Assembly (NCBI GenBank): GCA_035048485.1
Contig: CM068583.1
Span: 25,478,841-25,542,840 of the forward strand
Source: Pteria penguin
Taxonomy: Eukaryota; Mollusca; Bivalvia; Pterioida; Pteriidae
Direction of reading: 5' to 3'
Length of the DNA stretch: 64,000 bases
The translations under genes and the position numbers were made by a program. Below the pieces are notes generated by a model. That model ran no database searches, had not been told where the DNA came from, and worked only from the letters and a program-made list of their open reading frames with translations. Below, one piece after another: positions 23,881-35,124 of this stretch (position 1 is the first letter of the stretch; each line of letters starts with the position of its first letter).

Positions 23881-25561
23881 CTCAGCACTTTGACTGCATT
23901 TTTCTCAAAAACGGCTAGACCAACAATCTTTTTATCGCGGCTTCTTGCTTGATGAGCCAGGGGAAATTGATTGATAAGAAAAAAATATCGAAATATTATG
24001 GTTTTAAAGAAAATTACGTAATAGGCCTAAATTTTTTTATTTTCTCAAAAACAAGTTTATTATTTTAAATAGATTCCTCAAATTTTCATTCTCAAATTTG
24101 ACAGGTGTGTCCTTGACAATGAAATCAACGCCGATTATATACTATTAACGGTTAAGCCGTTATTAAAATTTAAAAATTACGTAATTTTTAAACTGCTTAG
24201 TTTTAAGTCTAAGCATTTTAAAAATGGTATAGAACGATTTAGAATGTCAATTTCATGATAAAAAAGTTTCTTTTAATATTTGAAATCCATTTTTAAATGA
24301 GAAATTTAAGTTTTTCACAAATTTGGTTAGTTACGTAATTGCTTCATAACTTTCTTAGTTTTTATCATATGATCACCAAAATGTAATCAGTAACGGAGAA
24401 GGGTTAGCGCTTTTGAATTTTATTTTCAAAAACATCGAAATATTTGCCCCCTTCCCTCTATCGTCGGACAACCCTATCGAGAGAGGGTCTTAAAACGCCG
24501 AAATTTTACCCCGATTTTTCAATTCCATTTTCTGAAAAACGGATTTATGTACAAATTTTATACTATAGTTATAGACTCTCAGAGGACATCGTTACCCGTT
24601 TAAGTAAAAAAAAAATCAAAAATTAAAGTTTTCAAAAACATTACATAACAATGAGTAAAATTTTTAATTCTCCGCCATACAGCTTTATTTTAAATGCTAG
24701 ACTATTTAAATTTTATCTGTCATATTCTCTCGGTTCATATCTTTAAAAAATTCATCGGCCGATAATATCTATCTTTTTTAGTTTGGCCGCTATTTCAATT
24801 TAAAGTTTTTAAATAATTACGTAATTTGCAAAAACATTTTATTTTTAGTCTTATCGTTTCCAGAACTTCACCAAACGATTTTCCGTACCGATTTCAGTAT
24901 GAAACATGTTTCTCAGTATTTGAAAGTGAGCGATTTAAAGGATTTTTAAAAAAAATACCTTATTTGCGTAACTTTCATGTTTTTTCTTATTTGTCGTATT
25001 AACAAAGTTTAAAAAGGAGAGTTTGAGAATGTATATTGAATTCGAATTCTTAAACAAAAATCACATTTTTTGCACTCTACCCGCTACTGATGAACAAGGC
25101 AATAAAAAAAATCTTGTCCGAGCGTCGGGATTACATCTAAGAGAAGCGCGGTGAATTTCCCTTGCTAAATACCGACTTCAAACGCGTATGATAGTGACGG
25201 GGAAAGCGCAGTAACTCGCGATTAATTCAATCGCGATTAATTCAATCGAGAGTTACGGCGCTTTGTCCGTGGAATGTTTAATCGACTGTTATAATGGAGA
25301 GCCGTAATATGTATGATTTCTTTAACTTGATTTTCGATTTATTTCTTCTAGATAATACTTTTTTCAATTTTAATTATTAATTAATTTGATTGCTTGAGGG
25401 GTTTTTTTTTGGGGGGGGGGGGTATTTTTGTGTGTAAAGTACATTGAAGTCATTCTCCTGATCTTTTTTCTTTTTTTCCTTCGTTCTATCTACTTATTTT
25501 TCTTTTTTTCGTTCGAGAGAGGAAGACCCGCCCTGTTGCCTCGGCAACAGGTAAGCTCTAG
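23792..25561 (+). mobile_element. Unit U13: short type A unit with one 5' cassette
   Basis: The 5' hairpin lies at 23795-23821 and is followed by (TTA)n. Apart from the cassette, the unit is almost identical to U2 and U14, down to the same TTTTTTTCGTTCGAGAGAGG before the terminal hairpin (shared with U2). G12 lies at about 25411-25422. CTAG lies at 25558-25561. Confidence 0.8.
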
Positions 25562-25625
25562 TTATTATTAGGGTCTTCCGATTCCATCGGAAGACCCTTC
25601 TGTTATTGTGATGTTTTTTCTTTAC

Positions 25626-25656
<31 letters not shown>

Positions 25657-27338
25657 CTCAGCACTTTGACTGCATTTTTCTCAAAAACGGCTAGACCAAC
25701 AATCTTTTTATCGCGGCTTCTTGCTTGATGAGCCAGGGGAAATTGATTGATAAGAAAAAAATATCGAAATATTATGGTTTTAAAGAAAATTACGTAATAG
25801 GCCTAAATTTTTTTATTTTCTCAAAAACAAGTTTATTATTTTAAATAGATTCCTCAAATTTTCATTCTCAAATTTGACAGGTGTGTCCTTGACAATGAAA
25901 TCAACGCCGATTATATACTATTAACGGTTAAGCCGTTATTAAAATTTAAAAATTACGTAATTTTTAAACTGCTTAGTTTTAAGTCTAAGCATTTTAAAAA
26001 TGGTATAGAACGATTTAGAATGTCAATTTCATGATAAAAAAGTTTCTTTTAATATTTGAAATCCATTTTTAAATGAGAAATTTAAGTTTTTCACAAATTT
26101 GGTTAGTTACGTAATTGCTTCATAACTTTCTTAGTTTTTATCATATGATCACCAAAATGTAATCAGTAACGGAGAAGGGTTAGCGCTTTTGAATTTTATT
26201 TTCAAAAACATCGAAATATTTGCCCCCTTCCCTCTATCGTCGGACAACCCTATCGAGAGAGGGTCTTAAAACGCCGAAATTTTACCCCTTTTTTTAATTT
26301 CATTTTAGTGAAAAACGGATTTATGTACAAATTTTATACTATAGTTTTAGACTCTCAGAGTCTTCGTTACCCGTTTAAGTAAAAAAAAAATCAAAAATTA
26401 AAGTTTTCAAAAAACATTACATAACAATGAGTAAAATTTTTAATTCTCCGCCATACAGCTTTATTTTAAATGCTAGACTATTTAAATTTTATCTGTCATA
26501 TTCTCTCGGTTCATATCTTTAAAAAATTCATCGGCCGATAATATCTATCTTTTTTAGTTTGGCCGCTATTTCAATTTAAAGTTTTTAAATAATTACGTAA
26601 TTTGCAAAAAACATTTTATTTTTAGTCTTATCGTTTCCAGAACTTCACCAAACGATTTTCCGTACCGATTTCAGTATGAAACATGTTTCTCAGTATTTGA
26701 AAGTGAGCGATTTAAAGGATTTTTAAAAAAAATACCTTATTTGCGTAACTTTCATGTTTTTTCTTATTTGTCGTATTAACAAAGTTTAAAAAGGAGAGTT
26801 TGAGAATGTATATTGAATTCGAATTCTTAAACAAAAATCACATTTTTTGCACTCTACCCGCTACTGATGAACAAGGCAATAAAAAAAATCTTGTCCGAGC
26901 GTCGGGATTACATCTAAGAGAAGCGCGGTGAATTTCCCTTGCTAAATACCGACTTCAAACGCGTATGATAGTGACGGGGAAAGCGCAGTAACTCGCGATT
27001 AATTCAATCGCGATTAATTCAATCGAGAGTTACGGCGCTTTGTCCGTGGAATGTTTAATCGACTGTTATAATGGAGAGCCGTAATATGTATGATTTCTTT
27101 AACTTGATTTTCGATTTATTTCTTCTAGATAATACTTTTTTCAATTTTAATTATTAATTAATTTGATTGCTTGAGGGGTTTTTTTTTGGGGGGGGGGGGG
27201 TATTTTTGTGTGTAAAGTACATTGAAGTCATTCTCCTGATCTTTTTTCTTTTTTTCCTTCGTTCTATCTACTTATTTTTCTTTTTTCTTTCGAGAGAGGA
27301 AGACCCGCCCTGTTGCCTCGGCAACAGGTAAGCTCTAG
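25562..27338 (+). mobile_element. Unit U14: short type A unit with one 5' cassette
   Basis: The 5' hairpin is at 25571-25597. The body is almost identical to U13 except for a short divergent patch near 26285-26360. A G13 tract lies at about 27188-27200. The 3' end is standard, with CTAG at 27335-27338. Confidence 0.8.
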
Positions 27339-28673
27339 TTATTATTATTCTTATTCTCAGCACTTTGACTGCATTTTTCTCAAAAACGGCTTGACCAACA
27401 ATCTTTTTATCGCGGCTTCTCGCTTGATGAGCCAGGGGAAATTGATTGATAAGAAAAAAATATCGAAATATTATGGTTTTAAAGAAAATTACGTAATAGG
27501 ACTAAATTTTTTTATTTTCTCAAAAATAAGTTTATTATTTTAGATAGATTCCTCAAATTTTTATTCTCAAATTTGACAGGTGTGTCCTTGACAATGAAAT
27601 CAACGCCGATTATCTACTTTTAACGGTTAAGCCGTTATTAAAATTTAAAAATTACGTAATTTTTAAAGTGCTTTGTTTTAAGTCTAAGCATTTCAAAAAT
27701 GGTATAGAACGATTTAGAATGTCAATTTCATGATAAAAAAGTTTCTTTTAATATTTGAAATCCATTTTTAAATGAGAAATTTAAGTTTTTCACAAATTTG
27801 GTTAGTTACGTAATTGCTTCATAACTTTCTTAGTTTTTATCATATGATCACCAAAATGTAATCAGTAAAGGAGAAGGGTTAGCGCTTTTGAATTATATTT
27901 TCAAAAACATCGAAATATTAGCCCCCTTCCCTCTATCGTCGTACAACCCTATCGAGAGAGGGTCTTAAAACGCCGAAATTTCACCACGATTTTTCAATTC
28001 CATTATCTGAGAAACGGTTTTATGTACACACTTCATGTTTTGTCTATCGACTTTCACAGGCACTGTTACCCGTTTAAGTAAAAAAAAATTACAAAAAGAA
28101 AGTTTTCAAAAACATTACGTAATAATTAGTAAAATTTGAAATTCTCCCCTTTATAGCATTATTTTTCATGCTACACTTTCCAAATTTGAACTGTCATACT
28201 CTCTAGGTTCATATCTTCACAAAATTCATCGGCCGACAATATCTATCTATTTTAGTTTGGCCGCTATTTCAATTTAAATTTTTAAAAAATTACGTAATTT
28301 GCAAAACTTTTTTTATTTTTAGTCCTATCGTTTCCAGAGTATTACGAAACGATTTTCCGTAACCATTTCAGTATGAAATATGTTTCTCCGTATTTGAAAG
28401 TGAGAAATTTAAAGATTTCTTAAAAAAATATCTTATTTGCGTATTTTTCTAGTATTTTTTTATTCTTCGTATGAACAAAGAATAAAAACGAGTGTTTCAG
28501 AAAGAATTTGAATTCGAATATTAAACAAAAATAACATTTTTTCTCTCTCTCTACCCGCTACTGATGAAGAACGCAATAAACAAATCTTCTCCGAGCGTCG
28601 GGATTACACATTAGAAGAGCGTGTTAAATTTGCCTTGCTTAATACCTCGCACAGCGCCGCTCTTATAGAGACG

Positions 28674-28733
28674 GGGAAAGCGCAGTAACTCGCGATTAAA
28701 TATTAATTCATTCGCGAGTTACTGCGCTTTCCC
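28674..28733 (+). repeat. 22-bp subterminal hairpin (best-preserved copy)
   Basis: Arms at 28674-28695 and 28712-28733 are perfect reverse complements (GGGAAAGCGCAG at the outer left, CTGCGCTTTCCC at the outer right), with a 16-nt AT-rich loop. The same hairpin sits about 300-550 bp before the 3' end in nearly every array unit. In A units it is imperfect, with an inserted AATCGCGATTAATTC segment and two or three mismatches. It is not part of the known Helentron terminal hairpin and I cannot assign it a role. Confidence 0.8.
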
Positions 28734-28756
28734 TGTGGAATATCTAACCGGCAATT

Positions 28757-28907
28757 GAGGGATCGCCAGATCCAACTTTAACCACGTCCATTACGTAGTT
28801 CCATTTTGACGTCATAGTTAAATTCATGTTTGACGGGCCATTTCTTTATGACGTCATAATGAACAAGAGTGCCAAAATGTGTGATGTCGGGCATTTGACG
28901 ATCACTC
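28757..28907 (+). mobile_element. 151-bp MITE nested in the array unit
   Basis: Array units read GGCAATTATAAAGGAATCCC here. In this copy 151 bp interrupt that text and the AATT is doubled (28753-28756 and 28908-28911), as expected for a 4-bp target duplication. The ends are inverted repeats, GAGGGATCG at the left and CGATCACTC at the right, with one mismatch. Inside are two TGACGTCA palindromes. There is no coding capacity. The superfamily is not clear from a 9-bp terminal repeat. Confidence 0.75.
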
Positions 28908-28976
28908 AATTATAAAGGAATCCCACAATATGTATGTTTTACTTAAATTAGGGTTTCTTTCTCTCCTTACTATAGT

Positions 28977-29602
28977 ATTTCTTGTACATCAAATTGATAG
29001 TCTCTAAAACTTTAATTTGTTAGCTTAACAGCGGTTAAAATTTCGAAGAACTGTTAAAAATCGTCAGTGGTACGAAAACACTTTGGTGCGATATGATCAG
29101 ATACCATGTGACCCAGTCACGTGACATTTCAAAACAAAGAACAAAGACGCCATAGCCATAATAAGTCATGTTCATGTGATCGCTGCTTGAAAAGACCATT
29201 GATTGATTTGAGAAACTATCTGAAAATATTATTGTTTGCTTCACACATTTCTTAAGTACACTGCAGTCAGGAGGGTGTGAATTTCATTACTGTATTAATC
29301 AGGTAAATCTATCATTGATTTTTGTTTTCGGGGTTTTTCTTTTCGTATCATATGACGTATGGCAGTATCTGCAAGTGCGAGCACATTTACATTTCTACAG
29401 ACTACTGTAGAGCACGTCGTTGCAAATCTCTAGTAAAAAAGAGTTAGGAAAGTCTGTCACTCTGGGAAGTAGTAAATATGTTAGTACGATTACTGTTTGT
29501 ACCATTAATATAATTATTCTCCAGACTCCAGTGCTCATGTCATGAATACAGTAGATCTAGTGTCGATAAAAGATTTAAATATACCGCCAGTGCAGTGTAT
29601 AT
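28977..29602. other. Unassigned sequence where the long unit leaves the array consensus
   Basis: Similarity to other units stops after CCTTACTATAGTA at about 28976. The segment 29019-29053 resembles the right arm of the MITE at 32888-33124 (GTTAGCTTAAC.GCGGTTAAA, then TTTCGA.GAACTG) and may be a solo end of that family. I see nothing else in this stretch. Confidence 0.45.
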
Positions 29603-29760
29603 CAGTGACGGGTCCAGGATTTCCGGAAAGGGAGGGCCAAGTGTGTATTGGCCAAATTACTCAGCCATTTTTGGTGCAAAATCTAGATTTTTACTAGTAA
29701 ATAATACATGTATGTGGCCAAAAGGGGGGGGGAGGCTGGCCCCCACTAAATCCACCACTG
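29603..29760. mobile_element. Possible MITE with CAGTG..CACTG ends
   Basis: The left end CAGTGACGGGTCCAGGATTT and the right end AAATCCACCACTG are imperfect inverted repeats that resemble the ends of hAT-type MITEs. The element would be 158 bp, with a G-rich stretch before the right end. I find no convincing 8-bp target duplication in the flanks, so this is tentative. Confidence 0.4.
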
Positions 29761-30839
29761 TATTTCTTGTAATTTGTACAATTGTAGGATATAAGGAATA
29801 TTGGTGTTTGAGCCAGTATTGTTGTAAAAATACTGGTTTTCTTGTATTCTTGTAGAACTAAACTCAATGTACATGTACTTTATTATATTACCTAAACTTT
29901 ACTGGTGTAATAAATTTTCATCATGATTCACACATCTGTATGGGTACAGTATATATAGTCCAAGTCACATGAAGTATGACACTCATTTATGAGTACATTT
30001 TGTTATGGAAGAAGAAGTGTGATGAAACACCGAAATGGCACCCAAACGAGAGAATTAACACAGAACGACACATGTACTCATTATAATGACTTATAAGTCA
30101 ATATTGAATTTATACAGGCTTAATGGTGTTAAAAATATTGAAAAAATTTCAATATCCATTTCTAAACTGAATTTGATTTTTTCGAATACCCTCTTTTTGA
30201 TATTATTTTGGCAGTTATGGATTACCACGAATTCAGGAATTGGGGCAATATCTGTCACAATTCAGATTTAATTTGGTATCAATTTTTCTGACTATATATC
30301 ACAAGGTTGCATACATTAATCCTGCAAGTTCACTGGAGTGGAAGATGGCCATTTTTCTTAACCTGAAATGACCTTGAGTGTCAAACAGTAGTTTCACCAT
30401 TTGTGGTATTGTCCCTTTATTTGAGGTGGTGCAGTAGAGTGTCTGAAGTAGTTAAGTAGACATTGTGGGCTCAGAGGGAAATTTGTTGTCATCTTTATTA
30501 TTTTGTTATGCCCCCGAATGAAAGATTCATTTGTCCGACATTCCCTGCTTGAGTGATTCAGTTACATAGATTCTGATTGTAGTTGGCCATCGGTAGTTTG
30601 ATGATAAAAATTGAATATGGCCAATTATTTCCCTTTTGTGGTGGCCACAATGACAAATAAAATTGTCCACAATTGGCCGAAACGGCTGATGACTCTACAT
30701 CAAAATCTTACAAACAAGAAGGTCTTGTGAGATTTTTTATGTTCGTTCCATGAAATGGCTTTGGGCATATAGTGTTACCCTGTTCCATTATTCTGTCACT
30801 CCATCATCCAATCATCATTCAGTTTCCACACATTTCTTA
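29761..30839. other. Intergenic sequence, no feature recognised
   Basis: This AT-rich sequence has frequent stops in all frames. A GTTATGCCCCCGAA motif at about 30506-30519 resembles the start of another invertebrate interspersed repeat, but no matching end was seen. No gene, RNA or complete repeat is supported. Confidence 0.4.
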
Positions 30840-31620
30840 TGTTTGATGGATTATATTAATATTGCGTATATAGATGTATCAAGGGAAGATGCAGGTCAAG
30901 ATTGAATAATCTCGCATAGGAGACTGAAGAATTCCACCAGAAGTGGGGGGTCTAGATCTTTAGATCTGGAGCATCGTCGATTCAATCTAGCATAGGGCGA
31001 CCGCTTACTTGTGAAGTCACACTACTTTGCTTGTGACATCACACGTCTCTATGATGTTTTTATGTTTAGAACAAGATAATATAGGTATTAATTTAAAGGT
31101 TAATTACTAGTAACAAGAAAACAATCAAGAATCACCTCTCGTCCCAGATCGAAAGATATCATTTGGTCTGGGACTCCAGTTGATTATTGATTCTCATATG
31201 GGTGTGGTTCGGAAGTTTTCGACAGTGTCATTCTCTATTGCCCTTGAACATAGAAAATTTCTTTAAAATAAAATGGCAGTTTATAGTCATTTTCTCTTTG
31301 AAGGATTGATGGATTAAATTGATATTGGGTATATACATAGATGTATCATGGGTAAATGCAGGTCAAGTTTTAATATGGATGAGGTCTGGTAATACTTGAC
31401 ATTTTTTTCCCTAGAACATAGAAAATTTCTTAAAAATGACAGTTTCCAGTCATTTTTTTCGTGGTACATTTGATGGAATAAATTGATGTTATGTATATAG
31501 ATGTATAAGGGAAATTGCTGGTAATGTTCAAATATGGGTGTGGTCCAGTAATTTATATATAATAGTGTTATTGCCCTTGAACATTAAAAATTTCTTAAAA
31601 TGTTAGTTCCCTGGCAATTA
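30840..31620. repeat. Degenerate tandem repeats, about 160 bp period
   Basis: The motif GATGGATTA.ATT.ATATTG.GTATATA.ATGTATCA recurs near 30844, 31309 and 31474. It is followed each time by CAGGTCAAG- or TGGTAATG-like sequence. The last two copies are about 165 bp apart and are joined by ATTGCCCTTGAACAT and AAAATTTCTT motifs (about 31240, 31420 and 31570). The first copy is separated by roughly 300 bp of other sequence. It looks like an old tandem block of an interspersed repeat. Confidence 0.55.
31123..31192. repeat. Imperfect inverted repeat
   Basis: AATCAAGAATCACCT, followed by a perfect GTCCCAGA (31141-31148), pairs with TCTGGGAC (31166-31173) and AGTTGATTATTGATT on the right. The total span is about 70 bp. 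It may be a short foldback element. No target duplication was seen. Confidence 0.45.
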
Positions 31621-32887
31621 TATTTCACGACCTTAGCTGCCAGCGGAGACTTTCTTGTCGCACTGACACTTTAAATTTCTTGTTTATTTGGGTTTGTACC
31701 AATGTTGTTTTATAACGGCAAAATTCATTGGTGTCTGACGTAACTTAAAATCTGATCAGAATATCATTCAAAATCTCTTGGATCTTTCCTTTACAATTCT
31801 TGCTAAATGTATAAGACTATGGATTTGCTAGGAAAGACAGCATATGATAATCTGTTACAAAATGTCCCAGAAGAAAATTCGGTGCCTCCATGTGTGGTGG
31901 CCGTTTGCTTTAATACAATAAACTTGATTGAACACATCATTTATATTGTCTTTTAAATTGCATATATACCAAATCTTTTTATCATTGGTTTTGCTTTTGA
32001 GTCCTTCATTTTGTTTGGAAGATGTGATTGCTGGCATTGGTGTCCAGCACAAAAAAAATGCCACTTCAAATGATGAATATTGTCTGTTTGGATCAAAATT
32101 AAAAAAAAAAATATTCTGAGTTTTTTGTTTTTCTGTCTTTTTTTTTTTTTATTTTAGTCTTTGTGTGTGTCTCAATTTCACACCTATGATATACATTATT
32201 ACATAGTTGGAAAATGAATTTTACTCCACACTGCACCATTATGGATTAAATTTACGAAAATTATGCCCCGCCCCCTCCCAGCCAGTCTTCAGCACACACT
32301 TGTTTTATCTCACATGACCTACATGTACATGTATACTTATACTTTATACTTATACTTTAGAACAAATGGCCTATGAATTTTAAGATGGCATTGAACAGGA
32401 GTCTTATACCTCTTGAAAACAATCTGAATGCCTGCAAGACGGTTTCATAAATTCCCAAATCTTGTAGACATTGACGAGTTCTTCCCGTCTGACACAAAAT
32501 TTGGTATCCTTAACCTCGATTTTATGCTTCAGTTAACACAATCTGATTTGCATTTAGTTTGATGTCTTGCTTACTGTGAAGGATACCAACTTCAAACTTG
32601 GCCAGTTTGTAGACATTGCTGGGTTTTTCCAAATCACACAAAATGTGATGAGCTTGACCTTTATGCTTCAGTAAACATGTCTGAGTTTGTGTTTAACAAC
32701 TTTAACTTGATCTCTTGCATAGTAACAAATATTATTTCTACATGTAAGTCAATATGGTCATCTTTGATTGCAATGTTTTATCCTAGCTCAAATACATTTA
32801 GTGTTGATTTTACTGAATATCATTCAGTGTTGTTACTACACGGTGTGATCTTGTACTGTAGTGTAAACTTTTATTTATTCATCAGCA
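31621..32887. other. Intergenic sequence, no feature recognised
   Basis: There are poly-A and poly-T tracts near 32099-32152, and a short TATACTTATACTT repeat near 32330-32360. No coding region, RNA gene or complete repeat is supported. Confidence 0.4.
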
Positions 32888-33124
32888 CCAGTTGTTCAAA
32901 ACTTTATCCCCTGGTTAAGCTAACCAGTGGTTAAATTTCATCTGACTGTATCTTTGAAAAGAGAAGGCATTAAGTTATAGTTTGTGTACTGACTTGTTGC
33001 ATATGAAACAAACTTTGTAAAGCAATTTAGATCTTTATACAGAATTCTTATAAATTAAATAAATCGTCTCACAAAATTTAACCACCGGTTAGCTTAACCG
33101 GTGGTTAAAGTTTCGAACAACTGG
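32888..33124. mobile_element. 237-bp MITE with long palindromic terminal repeats
   Basis: The two ends are inverted repeats of about 49 bp. The left begins CCAGTTGTTCAAAACTTTA and the right ends GTTTCGAACAACTGG. Each arm itself contains a further inverted repeat (CTGGTTAAGCTAACCAG at the left, ACCGGTTAGCTTAACCGGT at the right), so the DNA can fold into a cruciform at each end. The interior is AT-rich and non-coding. I did not find a clear target duplication. Confidence 0.75.
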
Positions 33125-33296
33125 CCCCAGCTTTTATTTTATGTTAAGCAGAATTCATGTTTTAATTTCTTTGAACAATGAGAATCACTTTATCATGTTT
33201 ATGAAATTATGTTAAAAAGTTGACATAATTTTGAAAATTTGTGTGACCCATTTGCAAACTGTATGTCTGGAAAAGGCAAATGGACTGTAGGTTTTT

Positions 33297-33786
33297 AGCT
33301 CACCTGAGCTGAAGGCTTTAGTGACCTATAGTTATAGTCCCTTCGTCTTGAACTTTTTCACATTTACGACTTTTTCTCTGGAACTGCATTGCAGATTTGG
33401 ATTAAACTTTGTATATATGATGTACTCAAGGTCCCCTACAAAAATTATGTTCGGGATCCAGATTCCCTCAGGGGTGGATCCAGGGCGGGGCCAAAAGTGC
33501 CCAAAACAGTACCCCTCTTTAAAAATCTTCTCCTCTAGAACCAGTGCATAAATGGGAAAACTAATTGCATTTCAACGATCTAAAAAGATGGGTTAGTAAA
33601 AATTGTGTTCAGGGTTATGATCTGTCATATATAAATTTACGAGTTTTTGACGTGTTTCTTGACTTAATGTTTTCAATGTGAAAAAGGAAGTTTTTCCTCA
33701 CAATTGGATGTTTTAATTTGGTATCATTCAATGATATTTATGATTCCTTATCAGGCATGTAAAGAATTTTATCAATGTTTTTTATT
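33297..33786. repeat. Truncated copy of the AGCTCACCTGAG interspersed element
   Basis: It opens with AGCTCACCTGAGCTGAAGGC and a diverged version of the internal motif (GACTTTTTCTCTGGAACTGC). It lacks the GATATAGGCCC end and runs into the next copy. It includes a GGGTGGATCCAGGGCGGGG segment near 33470, which resembles a hAT MITE end. Confidence 0.6.
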
Positions 33787-35039
33787 AGCTCACCTGAGGC
33801 AAAGGCTCATGTGAGCTATAGTCATACATGTAGTGCGCCAATCCCTCCATCCATCCGTCCGTCGTAAACTTTTCACCTTTTCGACTTCTTCTCAAGAACT
33901 GCCGAACAAATTTCTATGAAACTTGATAGGAATAAAATACTCATAGTCCCCTACAAGTGTTGTTGTTTTTTGTCCCAATCCGTGAATAGGTGTAGCCACC
34001 ACAGGCAATAGTAGGTCACAGAGGGTATCCTCCTATGACAAACTTCTTTTTCAGACCGGGGGCATACAGAGATAAACTAAATACATAGGAATGATCTAGA
34101 GGGATGTGTGAAGAAGTGTTGTTGTTTTTTGTTCTGTTCCGAAATCAAATTTCTGACGTTTCAACATTTTCCTGGACATAGTAATTTCAATGCAGAAAAG
34201 TGTCATGTTTTCCAGTTAATTGATGATGGTGATTTGTTATAGAGTGTTTTGATCATAATTATAGTAAGAAATATTACTGTGAAAGAATTTTGTGTATATC
34301 TCAATTTTTGGATTTTTTATGAATTTTTTAAGACTTCCAAAAAAAAAAAAAAAAAAAGAGAGGGTGAGGAGGGGGGGCGGGGTGTTTTCCATTTTTCACA
34401 TTTTCAACTTTTTCTTCAAAAACTGTGGGAAGGATTTTAATAAAACATGGTAGAAATAAACAACTTATGACCGCCTTCGAATTTTGACCTCTTCATGGGT
34501 GGCACCACCACAGTCAGAAGTTGGTCACAAAGGAGCACCCTCCTTTGACAATCTTCTTCTTCATACTGGCTGTATACAGAGACAAACAGTATTCATAGAA
34601 ATGATCTACAGGTAATAGTGAAGAAGTAGTATAATTTGGTTCCCTTCCAAAATCAAATTTTAGAAGTTTTTTTGACATTTTTTTGGACTTCAATGCAGAA
34701 AGTGTCATATTTCCTAGTTAATTGATAATGATTATTTCTTATTGACTATTAAATCATAATTATGGTAAGGAATGTTATTATGAAAGAATTTTCTCAATAT
34801 CTTAATTTTTTGATTTTATATGAGTATTTAAGACTTCCAAATGAGGGTGTATACATGTAGGAACAATTCTTCACATTTTTAACCTCTGCTGTTGTTATAC
34901 CACATGAAAATTTGATGAAATATGGTACACATATGGTACAATAATCCTCTATCTATGCAAAAAATAGATGAGTCTTCTTCCTGCATGACTGATCATCTAG
35001 GTACTCAGATGAGCAATATAGGCCCAGTTGGACCTCTTG
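33787..35039. repeat. AGCTCACCTGAG interspersed element, full length
   Basis: The left end is AGCTCACCTGAGGC (33787). The right end is CTCAGATGAGCAATATAGGC followed by CCAGTTGGACCTCTTG (35004-35039). The ends are imperfect inverted repeats. Inside are about three diverged copies of a block of roughly 145-300 bp with the motif TTTTCGACTTCTTCTC.AGAACTGC. I associate this family with bivalve genomes. It has no coding capacity. Confidence 0.65.
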
Positions 35040-35124
35040 ATTGTGTCTGTCTTAAGTACTCTGTCACCCCCCCCTCCCCCCCCAGAATTATTTAATGTTA
35101 AACATGTTATACTTTGTGATTTTT

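Noticed and set aside
29595..29855. 86-residue open frame on the plus strand
   Set aside because: It lies across a MITE-like repeat, and its composition (GSRISGKGGPS, KGGGRLAPT) comes from the G-rich repeat ends. No family is recognised.
31855..32119. Two small opposing open frames
   Set aside because: They are short, without motif or codon signal, and lie in AT-rich sequence with homopolymers.
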